A DNA stretch of 64,000 nt. Source: Streptomyces viridochromogenes DSM 40736. Its GTDB lineage: Bacteria; Actinomycetota; Actinomycetes; Streptomycetales; Streptomycetaceae. The position numbers were made by a program, and so were the translations under genes. Below the pieces are notes generated by a model, which saw only the letters and a list, made by a program, of their open reading frames with translations, was not told where the DNA came from and ran no database searches. The stretch covers positions 5,721,932-5,785,931 of the forward strand of contig NZ_GG657757.1 in assembly GCF_000158955.1 (NCBI RefSeq), given 5' to 3'. Numbering within the stretch: the first letter of the stretch is position 1; each line of letters begins with the position of its first letter. This document shows positions 1-7,904 of this stretch, piece after piece.

Positions 1-414
1 GACCCGGACGACAACGTGGTCGCGATCTTCAGCAGCGCCGTCCGCAAGGGCCGCTGGCGCACCGGCCGCCGTATCCACGCGTACGCGGTCTTCGGCAGCG
101 TCGAGATCGACCTCAGCGAGGCCCTCTTCGACCACCAGCAGGTCGTCATCAAGTCGTTCGCGATCTTCGGCAGCGTCGACATCCGCGTCCCGGAGAACGT
201 CTCGCTGCGCGGCATGGGCGGCGGAGTGCTCGGCAGCTTCGAGGTGGACACCCTCGACTCGGGCGAACCGGAGGCCCCGGTCGTCTACGTCGACGGCTGG
301 GCGGTCCTCGGCAGCGTCGAGGCGCGCCCCCGGCGGGGCAAGGTCGTCGCGGACATCCTGGACCGGGTGCACCGCAAGGTCGACAAGAGTTTGCGCAAGC
401 ATCTGAACCATTGA
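1..414 (+). CDS. LiaF-like C-terminal domain protein, 5' end outside window
   Basis: The reading frame is open from the first base, so this is the C-terminal part of a longer gene. The visible 137 residues contain three spaced copies of a short beta-strand unit of the form A-[VI]-[FL]-G-S-[VF]-[ED], ending in a basic tail. This pattern is typical of the right-handed beta-helix domain at the C terminus of LiaF and DUF1707 cell-envelope proteins, which in Firmicutes modulate envelope-stress kinases. In streptomycetes such proteins usually carry an N-terminal DUF1707 domain and membrane helices, which would lie upstream of the window. The role here is inferred from fold only; no partner kinase is visible. 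Confidence 0.7.
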   Translation, partial: DPDDNVVAIFSSAVRKGRWRTGRRIHAYAVFGSVEIDLSEALFDHQQVVIKSFAIFGSVDIRVPENVSLRGMGGGVLGSFEVDTLDSGEPEAPVVYVDGWAVLGSVEARPRRGKVVADILDRVHRKVDKSLRKHLNH

Positions 415-588
415 CAGTCGCGAATTCACCTGCGGTTCGGAGCAAAACGGTCACCGGTGACACCGGCCCCCGGAGCTCTGGAACGAGGGCGAAACCAGCG
501 GTTCGGAACTCAGTGCATAGGCGCGCGCACAGCGGGTAGGGCTTGCTGCATCGTCTCTCGCTCGCGAAGCCGTCGTCAGGAGTAGACC

Positions 589-966
589 GTGCTGCAACCG
601 CCGCATTCGTCCCTGCAGGTAGCTGCCGTTCCGGCCCCGCGGGTGCCAGCGCGAGACAGGGACCAGGACGCCCCGTGGCACACCGAGGCGGTGTGCCGGC
701 GCGACGAGGCCGGCCTCTTCTTCGCCCCCTCCAAGGAACCCACGGCCGCCCGGCTCTCCCGGGAGGAGGCGGCGAAGCGGGTCTGCGCCCGCTGTCCTGT
801 CATGGTCGAATGCCGCGAACACGCCCTGCTCCAGCCCGAGCCCTACGGCGTCTGGGGCGGCCTCACCGCCGCCGAACGCCGCGTGGTCCTGGCCCGGCGC
901 CGCCGCCGCGACGTGGAACTGAAGAAGGCGGCGCAATCGGCGAACCCCATAGCCGCGGCAGGCTGA
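589..966 (+). CDS. WhiB-family iron-sulfur transcriptional regulator
   Basis: A 125-residue protein with the four cysteines of the WhiB family, C36, C66, C69 and C75, in the C-X29-C-X2-C-X5-C arrangement that binds a [4Fe-4S] cluster. They are followed by the GVWGGLT turn at 87-93 and an Arg-rich C terminus, the DNA-contacting part of Wbl proteins. The N-terminal 30 residues are Pro/Ala-rich and probably disordered. Wbl proteins bind sigma-factor region 4 and control development, redox and antibiotic genes. Its place next to glpX is that of the S. coelicolor paralogue I recall as wblI, but I do not assign the symbol firmly. The gene is monocistronic and converges on glpX with a dispersed repeat between them. 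Confidence 0.93.
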   Translation: MLQPPHSSLQVAAVPAPRVPARDRDQDAPWHTEAVCRRDEAGLFFAPSKEPTAARLSREEAAKRVCARCPVMVECREHALLQPEPYGVWGGLTAAERRVVLARRRRRDVELKKAAQSANPIAAAG

Positions 967-970
967 CAGC

Positions 971-1050
971 CGAGCACCACTGCTCGGGGGCGCGGGGAAC
1001 TGCGCGATCAACCACAACCGGCCCGCACACGCCGGCGATCCGCAGCCCCC
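971..1050. repeat. Dispersed intergenic element, copy 1
   Basis: A small hairpin (CGAGCA, 971-976, pairing with TGCTCG, 981-986) runs into GGGGCGCGGGGAACTGCGCG, then ATCAACCAC and CCCGCA-type blocks. Related copies lie at 51760-51835 and 61430-61514, each likewise between convergent genes. This copy lacks the central TGCGGCTCCGCCGC module of the other two. It fills the wblI-like/glpX intergenic space and may act as a bidirectional terminator. Confidence 0.7.
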
Positions 1051-1066
1051 GCCCCTCCAGGCGGCG

Positions 1067-2101
1067 CTACTTCCCCTTGTCGAAGTCGATCGCGCTGTAC
1101 GCCCGCAGCTTGCTCAGCCGGTGCTCGGAGGAGATCCTCCGCACCGTCCCCGACCGCGACCGCATCACGATCGAGTCGGTCGTGGCCGTCTCGGCCCGGT
1201 ACCGCACACCGCGCAGCAGCTCACCGTCGGTGATCCCGGTCGCCACGAAGAACACGTTCTCCCCGGTGACGAGGTCCTCCGTCGTCAGCACCCGGTCGAG
1301 GTCATGCCCCGCGTCGACCGCCCGCTGCCGCTCCTCGTCGTCCTTGGGCCACAGCTTGCCCTGGATCGTTCCGCCCAGGCACTTCACGGCGCAGGCCGAG
1401 ATGATGCCCTCCGGCGTACCGCCGATGCCGAGCAGCAGATCGACACCCGTGCCCTCGCGCAGCGCCAGGATCGAGCCGGCCACATCGCCGTCGGAGATCA
1501 GCTTGATGCGCGCACCCGTGTCCCGGATCTCCTTGATGATGCCCTCGTGCCGCGGCCGGTCCAGGATCACCACCGTCACGTCCTCGGGCGCGGAGCGCTT
1601 GGCCTTGGCGACCCGGCGGATGTTCACCGCCACCGGGGCGTTGATGTCGACGAAGTCGGCCGCCTCGGGGCCGGTGACGAGCTTGTCCATGTAGAAGACC
1701 GCCGACGGGTCGAACATGGAGCCGCGCTCGGCGGCGGCCAGCACCGCGATCGCGTTCGTCATGCCCTTCGCGGTCAGCGTGGTGCCGTCGATCGGGTCCA
1801 CGGCGATGTCGCACTCGGGCCCCGTCCCGTCGCCGACGTGCTCCCCGTTGAACAGCATCGGGGCTTCGTCCTTCTCGCCCTCGCCGATGACGACGACGCC
1901 GTTCATCGAGACGGTGGAGACGAGGGTCCGCATGGCACGCACCGCGGCTCCGTCGGCGCCGTTCTTGTCACCGCGCCCCACCCAGCGGCCCGCGGCCATA
2001 GCCGCCGCCTCGGTCACCCGGACCAGTTCCAGGGCGAGGTTGCGGTCGGGGGCCTCGGAGGGCACATCCAGTTCGGACGGCAAGTGATGATGCTCGGTCA
2101 T
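1067..2101 (-). CDS. glpX: Fructose-1,6-bisphosphatase class II
   Basis: A 344-residue GlpX-type phosphatase that hydrolyses fructose 1,6-bisphosphate to fructose 6-phosphate, the committed step of gluconeogenesis. The family signatures are present: GEGEKDEAPML at 73-83 and the metal-binding DPIDGTT loop at 102-108, followed by an LLGIGGTPEG-type phosphate-binding segment in the C-terminal half. Length matches actinobacterial GlpX. The start is the ATG at 2101, preceded on the minus strand by an AGAAAGG-type ribosome binding site. Most actinomycetes rely on this as their main or only FBPase. It diverges from the DUF4245 gene, the same arrangement as Rv1099c/Rv1100 in M. tuberculosis. Confidence 0.97.
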   Translation of the reverse strand: MTEHHHLPSELDVPSEAPDRNLALELVRVTEAAAMAAGRWVGRGDKNGADGAAVRAMRTLVSTVSMNGVVVIGEGEKDEAPMLFNGEHVGDGTGPECDIAVDPIDGTTLTAKGMTNAIAVLAAAERGSMFDPSAVFYMDKLVTGPEAADFVDINAPVAVNIRRVAKAKRSAPEDVTVVILDRPRHEGIIKEIRDTGARIKLISDGDVAGSILALREGTGVDLLLGIGGTPEGIISACAVKCLGGTIQGKLWPKDDEERQRAVDAGHDLDRVLTTEDLVTGENVFFVATGITDGELLRGVRYRAETATTDSIVMRSRSGTVRRISSEHRLSKLRAYSAIDFDKGK

Positions 2102-2228
2102 CGGAGCGCACCTTTCTGTACGACGACGGCCGGATGAGGGTTCTGTTGCCTGACTCTATCTCCGAGACGGCAAAATGAGCAGGGGCCCCCACGGATGAGC
2201 AAACCGGAGACCTGCGACGATAGAGGGC

Positions 2229-2753
2229 GTGGCAGGCACGAACGGCAAGCAGAAGACGGCACGGGACATGATCCTCTCCATGGGGGTCATCGTCCTCGTC
2301 GCGGGCGTCATATACCTCTTCATCCCGCACGACGACAGCCCGCAGGAGACCAAGCGCGTCGACTACCGGGTCGAACTGCTCACGGCACGTCGCGCCGCCT
2401 CGTACCCCGTGGCCGCGCCGGACGGCCTGCCCGGCGCATGGAAGGCCACCTCCGTCCGCTACCAGGGTGACGAGTTCGAGGCCTGGCACCTCGGCTTCCA
2501 CGATCCCGAAGGGGAGTACGTGGCGGTCGAGCAGTCCACTCAGCGGCGCCCCGTCTTCGTCGACGAGCGGACGCAGGGGGCGAAGGAGACCGGGCGGACC
2601 GAGAAGATCGACGGCCGGACATGGACCCGCTACGAGGGCGGCCGGTACGACGCGCTGGTCCTCGAAGGCACCAAGGGCTCGACGACGGTCGTGACCGGCA
2701 CGGCGTCGTTCGCGCAGCTGACGAAGATGGCGGACGCGCTCAAGACGGAGTGA
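2229..2753 (+). CDS. DUF4245 membrane-anchored protein
   Basis: A 174-residue protein starting at GTG. A short charged N terminus leads into a single hydrophobic helix at about residues 14-32, so the remaining 140 residues are probably extracellular. The soluble part is a compact domain without cysteines, matching the actinobacterial DUF4245 family, whose function is unknown. It is transcribed divergently from glpX, a neighbourhood conserved in mycobacteria, and is followed by a strong hairpin terminator. I infer an envelope-associated role from topology only. Confidence 0.85.
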   Translation: MAGTNGKQKTARDMILSMGVIVLVAGVIYLFIPHDDSPQETKRVDYRVELLTARRAASYPVAAPDGLPGAWKATSVRYQGDEFEAWHLGFHDPEGEYVAVEQSTQRRPVFVDERTQGAKETGRTEKIDGRTWTRYEGGRYDALVLEGTKGSTTVVTGTASFAQLTKMADALKTE

Positions 2754-2785
2754 CACCCCCCTCGCACACGCCCCCGCACACGGCG

Positions 2786-2815
2786 AAGGCCCCCGGCGCG
2801 CTGCCGGGGGCCTTT
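2786..2815. terminator. Intrinsic terminator between convergent genes
   Basis: AAGGCCCCCGGC at 2786-2797 pairs with GCCGGGGGCCTTT at 2803-2815 around a short loop. With A and T tracts on opposite flanks it can serve both the DUF4245 gene and the minus-strand nitroreductase gene. Confidence 0.85.
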
Positions 2816-2849
2816 CCTGTACGCGGCTCTCAGGCCGGCTGGACGGCTC

Positions 2850-3440
2850 TCAGACCGTCTTGACGACCTGGTCGAACTCCAGGCGCGGGGAGCGGGGGTA
2901 CCACGCGTCCGGGCCCGGGCGGCCGATGTTGACGACCATCAGCGGGGTGTGGTCGTCGTCCAGGAACTCCTTGCGGACGCCCTCGAAGTCGAAGCCGGTC
3001 ATCGGGCCGGCGGCGAGACCGGCGGCGCGGACGCCGACGATGAAGTACGCGGCCTGGAGGGCGGCGTTCAGCGCGGCGGCGTTCTCACGGACCGGGCGCT
3101 CGGAGAAGAAGATGTCCTTGATCTGCGGGGCGGCCGGGAACAGGTGCGGCAGCTCCTCGTGGAACTCGTTGTCCGCGGAGAGGATCGCCACCAGCGGGGC
3201 GCTCGCCGTCTTGGGCCGGTTGCCCTCGGCCATGTGCGCGACCAGGCGCTCGCGGGCCTCGGGGGAGCGGACCAGGGTGATGCGCAGCGGGGTCTGGTTG
3301 AAGGCGGTCGGACCGTACTTGACCAGGTCGTAGATCGCCTGCACCTGCTCGTCGGTCACCGGCTCGTCGGTGAAGGTGTTGGCGCTACGGGCCTCGCGGA
3401 ACAGCAGGTCCTGGGCGGCGGGGTCAAGAACGAGGGACAT
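2850..3440 (-). CDS. Nitroreductase-family FMN oxidoreductase (RutE/HadB-like)
   Basis: A 196-residue protein of the malonic semialdehyde reductase subgroup of nitroreductases: an N-terminal helix with REARSANTF, the YGPTAFNQTP FMN-binding segment near residue 43, and a C-terminal NIGRPGPDAWYPRSPR segment. Family members use NAD(P)H and FMN to reduce semialdehydes, quinones or nitro compounds. The ATG at 3440 is preferred over an upstream in-frame start at 3512 because it gives the canonical length and follows a GAGAAAG sequence. There is no rut operon nearby, so a uracil-degradation role is not supported; general detoxification is more likely. Confidence 0.85.
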   Translation of the reverse strand: MSLVLDPAAQDLLFREARSANTFTDEPVTDEQVQAIYDLVKYGPTAFNQTPLRITLVRSPEARERLVAHMAEGNRPKTASAPLVAILSADNEFHEELPHLFPAAPQIKDIFFSERPVRENAAALNAALQAAYFIVGVRAAGLAAGPMTGFDFEGVRKEFLDDDHTPLMVVNIGRPGPDAWYPRSPRLEFDQVVKTV

Positions 3441-3599
3441 GGATGCACTTTCTCGCGACGGTCGATCCGGAAGACCGGCTGACGTCTCCGACCGTACGCG
3501 AGTGAAGTTCAACGTTCAACTAACCTGAGGGTGTCGTGCGTCACGTGTCGTATGTCACCCGCGGTGGACCGCTGTCACCCCGCAGCGCACAGCCTGTGG

Positions 3600-3845
3600 C
3601 TACTCGCCGTCCGCTTCTTCCGAGGCCTCCTCGGCCAGCGCCGCGTCCAGCCGCGCCCGGGCCCCGTCCAGCCAGCGCCGGCACACCTTGGCCAGCTCCT
3701 CGCCCCGCTCCCAGAGCGCGAGGGACTCCTCCAGCGTCGTACCGCCCGCCTCCAGGCGCCGGACGACCTCGATCAGCTCGTCCCGCGCCTGCTCGTACCC
3801 GAGCGCCTCGCTCATGTCCGGCGTCTCATCAACCTCGCTGGTCAT
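3600..3845 (-). CDS. xseB: Exodeoxyribonuclease VII small subunit
   Basis: An 81-residue acidic protein with the XseB core: YEQARDELIEVVRRLEAG followed by TLEESLALWERGEELAKVC, two helices that form the subunit's coiled hairpin. Several small subunits pack on each XseA to make the nuclease that degrades single-stranded DNA from either end. It lies nine bases downstream of xseA in the same operon. The C terminus is a short Glu/Ala-rich tail. Confidence 0.95.
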   Translation of the reverse strand: MTSEVDETPDMSEALGYEQARDELIEVVRRLEAGGTTLEESLALWERGEELAKVCRRWLDGARARLDAALAEEASEEADGE

Positions 3846-3854
3846 CCACCCACC

Positions 3855-5063
3855 CTATGTGTCCACTCGTACGGAGAACTCACCCTCGGAGACCCGCGCG
3901 CGAAGGGCCTCGCCGGCCTCCACCTCGCCCGGGTCGCGGACGGCGTGCCCGTCCGCCTTCTGGAGCACGGCGTACCCGCGCTTCAGGGTCGCGGCGGGGG
4001 AGAGGGCCACCACGCGCGCGTGCGTGTGCGTCAGCTCCGAGTCGGCCCGGTCCAGCTGGTGCCGCAGACAGCGCCGGCCCCGGTCGAGCAGGTCCGCCAC
4101 ATGGTCGGCACGCTCGTCGATCATCCGGTGCGGATCCTCTATCGACGGCCGGGCCAGGGCGTGGGCAAGCCCGCGTTCCTCCCGCTCGACCAGCGCGGCC
4201 ACGCACCGCCGCGCCCGGTCCCGCAGCAGCCGCACCCGCTCGTACTCCTCACCGACGTCCGGTACGACCTTCTTGGCCGCGTCGGTCGGGGTGGAGGCGC
4301 GCAGGTCGGCGACATGGTCGAGGAGCGGGTTGTCGGGCTCGTGCCCGATCGCGGAGACCACCGGCGTACGGCACTGCGCGACCGTCCGGATCAGCTGCTC
4401 GTCGGAGAACGGCAGCAGGTCCTCCACGCTGCCGCCGCCCCGCGCGACGATGATCACGTCCACGTCCTCGATCGCGTCGAGCTCCTTCACGGCCTGCACG
4501 ACCTGCGGCACGGCGTGCACGCCCTGCACCGCGACGTTGCGCACCTCGAAGCGCACCGCGGGCCAGCGGTGCCGGGCGTTCTCCAGGACGTCCCGCTCGG
4601 CGGCCGAGGCCCGCCCGCACACCAGCCCCACGAGCTGCGGCAGGAAGGGCAGCGGCTTCTTGCGCTCCGGCGCGAACAGGCCCTCCCGCGCGAGGGCCTT
4701 CTTCAGCTGCTCCAGCCGCGCGAGCAGTTCCCCGACCCCGACGGGCCGTATCTCGGTGGCCCGCAGCGACAGCTGCCCCCGCGGGGCGTACCACTCCGGC
4801 TTCGCGAGGACGACGACCCGGGCACCCTCGCTCACCACGTCCGCCACCGCGTCGAACACCTGCCGGTAGCAGGTGACGCTGACGGAGATGTCGTACGACG
4901 GGTCCCGCAGCGTCAGGAACACCACACCCGCGCCCGGCCGCCGCGACAACTGTGTGATCTGCCCCTCGACCCACACCGCCCCGAGCCGGTCGATCCACCC
5001 CCCGATCAGCCGCGACACCTCACCGACGGGCAGCGGGGACTCCGCAGACGTGTTCACAGCCAT
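3855..5063 (-). CDS. xseA: Exodeoxyribonuclease VII large subunit
   Basis: A 402-residue XseA. The N-terminal OB fold (about residues 15-110, with VWVEGQITQLSRRPGAG) binds single-stranded DNA. The catalytic domain carries the RGGGSVEDLLPF motif and the following VSAIGHEPDNPLLDHVAD motif, which hold the metal-dependent active site. The C-terminal part is the long helical region that binds XseB, ending in the small LKRGYAVL domain. The ATG at 5063 gives the usual actinobacterial length; an earlier start at 5096 only adds a non-conserved leader. It is first in the xseA-xseB operon and diverges from ispH. Confidence 0.96.
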   Translation of the reverse strand: MAVNTSAESPLPVGEVSRLIGGWIDRLGAVWVEGQITQLSRRPGAGVVFLTLRDPSYDISVSVTCYRQVFDAVADVVSEGARVVVLAKPEWYAPRGQLSLRATEIRPVGVGELLARLEQLKKALAREGLFAPERKKPLPFLPQLVGLVCGRASAAERDVLENARHRWPAVRFEVRNVAVQGVHAVPQVVQAVKELDAIEDVDVIIVARGGGSVEDLLPFSDEQLIRTVAQCRTPVVSAIGHEPDNPLLDHVADLRASTPTDAAKKVVPDVGEEYERVRLLRDRARRCVAALVEREERGLAHALARPSIEDPHRMIDERADHVADLLDRGRRCLRHQLDRADSELTHTHARVVALSPAATLKRGYAVLQKADGHAVRDPGEVEAGEALRARVSEGEFSVRVDT

Positions 5064-5125
5064 GCCCGCGAGCGTAGTGGGCACCGCTGACAACACCGCT
5101 CACCGCTCACCGCCCGCGCACGCAT

Positions 5126-5193
5126 CCGTCATCCGGCGTCCGTCATCCGGCGCCCGTCATTCGGCATCCGTCATCCGGCATCCGTCATTGGGC
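5126..5193. repeat. 14-bp tandem repeat, five units
   Basis: Five head-to-tail units of CCGTCATCCGGC plus a variable dinucleotide (5126, 5140, 5154, 5168, 5182), the last degenerate. The array occupies the xseA-ispH divergent promoter region, 71 bp upstream of the ispH start. Confidence 0.9.
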
Positions 5194-5263
5194 TCGCGTC
5201 CCGTCAGTCTTCCCGGGAGGGTCACACGGATGCGATCTTCGACCCGCCGAACGCGGCCTTACG

Positions 5264-6289
5264 ATGGGACGCATGTCTGCTTCGCCTGGCCGCCGTGTCC
5301 TGCTCGCCGCCCCCCGTGGCTACTGCGCGGGTGTGGACCGCGCCGTGATCGCCGTCGAGAAAGCGCTGGAGCAGTACGGGGCTCCGGTCTACGTCCGGCA
5401 CGAGATCGTCCACAACAAGTACGTCGTGCAGACCCTGGAGAAGAAGGGCGCGATCTTCGTCGAGCAGACGGAGGAAGTGCCCCCGGGGAACATCGTCATG
5501 TTCTCCGCGCACGGCGTGGCCCCCGTCGTCCACGAGGAGGCCGAGCGCGGCAAGCTCGCCACCATCGACGCCACCTGCCCCCTGGTCACCAAGGTCCACA
5601 AGGAAGCCGTCCGCTTCGCGGACGAGGACTACGACATCCTCCTGATCGGCCACGAGGGCCACGAGGAGGTCATCGGCACCTCCGGTGAGGCCCCCGACCA
5701 CATCCAGCTCGTCGACGGGCCGGGTGACGTGGCGAAGGTCGAGGTGCGCGACCCGTCCAAGGTCGTCTGGCTCTCCCAGACCACGCTGTCCGTCGACGAG
5801 ACCATGGAGACCGTCGACGCCCTCAAGGACAAGTTCCCGCAGCTCATCTCCCCGCCCAGCGACGACATCTGCTACGCCACGCAGAACCGCCAGCTGGCCG
5901 TGAAGCAGATGGGCGCCGAGTCGGACCTCGTGATCGTGGTCGGCTCCCGCAACTCCTCCAACTCCAAGCGGCTCGTGGAGGTCGCCAAGATCGCCGGAGC
6001 CCGCGCGGCCTACCTCGTGGACTACGCCGACGAGATCGACGAGGCCTGGCTGGAGGGCGTCTCCACGGTCGGTGTCACCTCGGGCGCCTCCGTGCCGGAG
6101 GTCCTGGTCGAGCAGGTCCTGGAGTTCCTCGCCCAGCGCGGCTTCGAGGACGTCGAGATCGTCAAGGCGGCCGAGGAGTCCATCACGTTCTCGCTGCCCA
6201 AGGAGCTGCGCCGCGACCTGCGCGAGGAGGCGGCGTCGCTGGTCGCCGAGCGCGGCGGGGCCGGGGCCGGTGAAAATTCCGCGAAGTGA
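5264..6289 (+). CDS. ispH: 4-hydroxy-3-methylbut-2-enyl diphosphate reductase
   Basis: A 341-residue IspH (LytB), the last enzyme of the MEP pathway, reducing HMBPP to IPP and DMAPP with a [4Fe-4S] cluster. The three cluster cysteines are C21 (GYCAGVDRAV), C105 (DATCPLVTK) and C203 (ICYATQNRQ). The HEIVHN motif (46-51), the SAHG motif (81-84) and the TSGASVPE segment near the C terminus are also present. Two ATGs are possible, 5264 and 5273; the choice changes three residues. The neighbouring xseA and ppgK share no obvious pathway with it; the linkage to xseAB is an old actinobacterial gene order. Confidence 0.97.
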   Translation: MGRMSASPGRRVLLAAPRGYCAGVDRAVIAVEKALEQYGAPVYVRHEIVHNKYVVQTLEKKGAIFVEQTEEVPPGNIVMFSAHGVAPVVHEEAERGKLATIDATCPLVTKVHKEAVRFADEDYDILLIGHEGHEEVIGTSGEAPDHIQLVDGPGDVAKVEVRDPSKVVWLSQTTLSVDETMETVDALKDKFPQLISPPSDDICYATQNRQLAVKQMGAESDLVIVVGSRNSSNSKRLVEVAKIAGARAAYLVDYADEIDEAWLEGVSTVGVTSGASVPEVLVEQVLEFLAQRGFEDVEIVKAAEESITFSLPKELRRDLREEAASLVAERGGAGAGENSAK

Positions 6290-6359
6290 TCGCGGACGGG
6301 CCGGGCAGCCACCGCTGTTCGGCCCGTGACAGTCAAGTCGTACGTCGTAACGTAGGGCC

Positions 6360-7106
6360 ATGCAGATCTTCGGTGTGGACATCGGCGGTTCCGGGATCAA
6401 GGGCGCCCCGGTGGACCTGGACAAGGGCGACCTGGCGCAGGAGCGCCACAAGGTCCTGACCCCGCACCCGGCCACGCCCGGCGGGGTGGCCGACGGCGTC
6501 AAGCAGGTCGTCGACCACTTCGGCTGGACGGGACCGGTCGGGGTCACGTTCCCGGGCGTGGTCACCGACGGGGCCACGATCCGCACGGCGGCGAACGTCG
6601 ACAAGAGCTGGATCGACACCGACGCGCGTGCGCTGCTCGGCGAGCGGCTGGGCGGACTGCCGGTGACGGTGGTGAACGACGCGGACGCGGCGGGCGTCGC
6701 CGAGATGCACTTCGGCGCCGGCCGCGGCCGCACGGGCACGGTGATCCTGCTGACCCTCGGCACCGGCATCGGCAGCGCCGTCTTCGCCGACGGTGTCCTC
6801 GTCCCCAACACCGAGCTGGGCCACCTGGAGCTCGACGGGCACGACGCGGAGAAGCGGGCCTCCAGCAAGGCCAGGGAGGACCACGACCTGTCGTGGGAAC
6901 ACTGGGCGGCGCACCGCCTGCGCAAGTACCTCGCCCATGTCGAGATGCTGTTCTCGCCCGAGCTGTTCATCATCGGCGGCGGCGTCAGCCGCAAGTCCCA
7001 CAAGTTCCTGCCCCACATCGAGGGCATCCAGGCGGAGATCGTCCCGGCGCAGCTGCAGAACAACGCGGGCATCGTGGGGGCGGCGATGCGGGCCGCGGGC
7101 CACTAG
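6360..7106 (+). CDS. ppgK: Polyphosphate glucokinase (ROK family)
   Basis: A 248-residue ROK sugar kinase that phosphorylates glucose using inorganic polyphosphate, often also ATP. The N-terminal phosphate loop DIGGSGIKGAPVDL lies at 7-20, the second phosphate-binding motif LTLGTGIGSAVFADG near 130, and the glucose-binding ELGHLELDGHDAEKRAS near 153. Like other PpgK proteins and unlike most ROK members it lacks the CXCGXXGC zinc motif, which separates it from GlkA. It has its own start 70 bp after ispH and faces a convergent membrane-protein gene. Confidence 0.95.
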   Translation: MQIFGVDIGGSGIKGAPVDLDKGDLAQERHKVLTPHPATPGGVADGVKQVVDHFGWTGPVGVTFPGVVTDGATIRTAANVDKSWIDTDARALLGERLGGLPVTVVNDADAAGVAEMHFGAGRGRTGTVILLTLGTGIGSAVFADGVLVPNTELGHLELDGHDAEKRASSKAREDHDLSWEHWAAHRLRKYLAHVEMLFSPELFIIGGGVSRKSHKFLPHIEGIQAEIVPAQLQNNAGIVGAAMRAAGH

Positions 7107-7159
7107 GTGTACTGACCCGCAGGGTTGTCACACGGCTGATCGGTGGCCGGCCCCGGACG

Positions 7160-7735
7160 TCACACCGGCGGGCGGGCCCCGGCCGCCCGCCGCAGCCGCA
7201 CCAGCCGGATCCGCCGGGCGATCACGATCAGCCCGGCGATCAGGGTCCCCCCGTACAACCACACGGCCTGCGTGGCCAGCGCCGTCACGAGCCCCATCAG
7301 CCTGCCGGCGACACCCCCGTCGCTGTCCGCCACCGGCAGCAGCCCCACGACGAACGCGATCGGCACGACGACGGGCGCGGTCATCAGGTCCCCCCGGCGC
7401 ACCCACATGGCCGTCAGCACGCACACCGGCAGGAACAGCACGCCGTAGGCCGTGAGCGACGCCCCGAACAGCAGGGCGCAGACCCCGCCGAGCAGGAACA
7501 TCACCACCGCGCAGAACAGTCCGCTGCCCAGCCCGGTCAGCCGGGGGTTCGGCATGCTGCCCGCGGCGGGAGCCGACTCGGGGACCGGCCGCCGCACAGC
7601 CCCCGTACGGCGCTGCTGCTTCGGCCGCCGGACCGCTCCATCGGCCGCACCCCGTCCCATCTGGGGCGGCAGGGACGACCCCGGCCGGTCACGTCGCGGT
7701 CCGTACTGGGCAGGTCGCGTCCTGTATCGCTCCAC
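7160..7735 (-). CDS. DUF6542 integral membrane protein
   Basis: A 191-residue protein. The first 60 residues are Arg/Pro-rich and cytosolic by the positive-inside rule. About four hydrophobic helices follow (near 67-90, 92-110, 118-136 and 148-172), then a basic C terminus. This matches the DUF6542 family found at this position in actinobacteria between ispH and ychF, as for Rv1111c. No catalytic residues are evident and the function is unknown. The gene diverges from ychF. Confidence 0.8.
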   Translation of the reverse strand: MERYRTRPAQYGPRRDRPGSSLPPQMGRGAADGAVRRPKQQRRTGAVRRPVPESAPAAGSMPNPRLTGLGSGLFCAVVMFLLGGVCALLFGASLTAYGVLFLPVCVLTAMWVRRGDLMTAPVVVPIAFVVGLLPVADSDGGVAGRLMGLVTALATQAVWLYGGTLIAGLIVIARRIRLVRLRRAAGARPPV

Positions 7736-7904
7736 CGCACCAACTTAGGTCGTTCAATATGCCGAATGGCCCCTCAGACACGCCGAGCGTCGAGGCTTGG
7801 CCAAGCGTTCGATACGCCGCCCGGGACGGTTCCGGGCACGCCGTAGACTGGTGGATCGGCCGGTCCCCTGGCCCCCTGGCCCTCCACTCACGGGAAGTCG
7901 CAAC

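Noticed and set aside
2850..3512. Nitroreductase with N-terminal extension to 3512
   Set aside because: The extra 24 residues are low in conservation and the ATG at 3440 gives the standard length.
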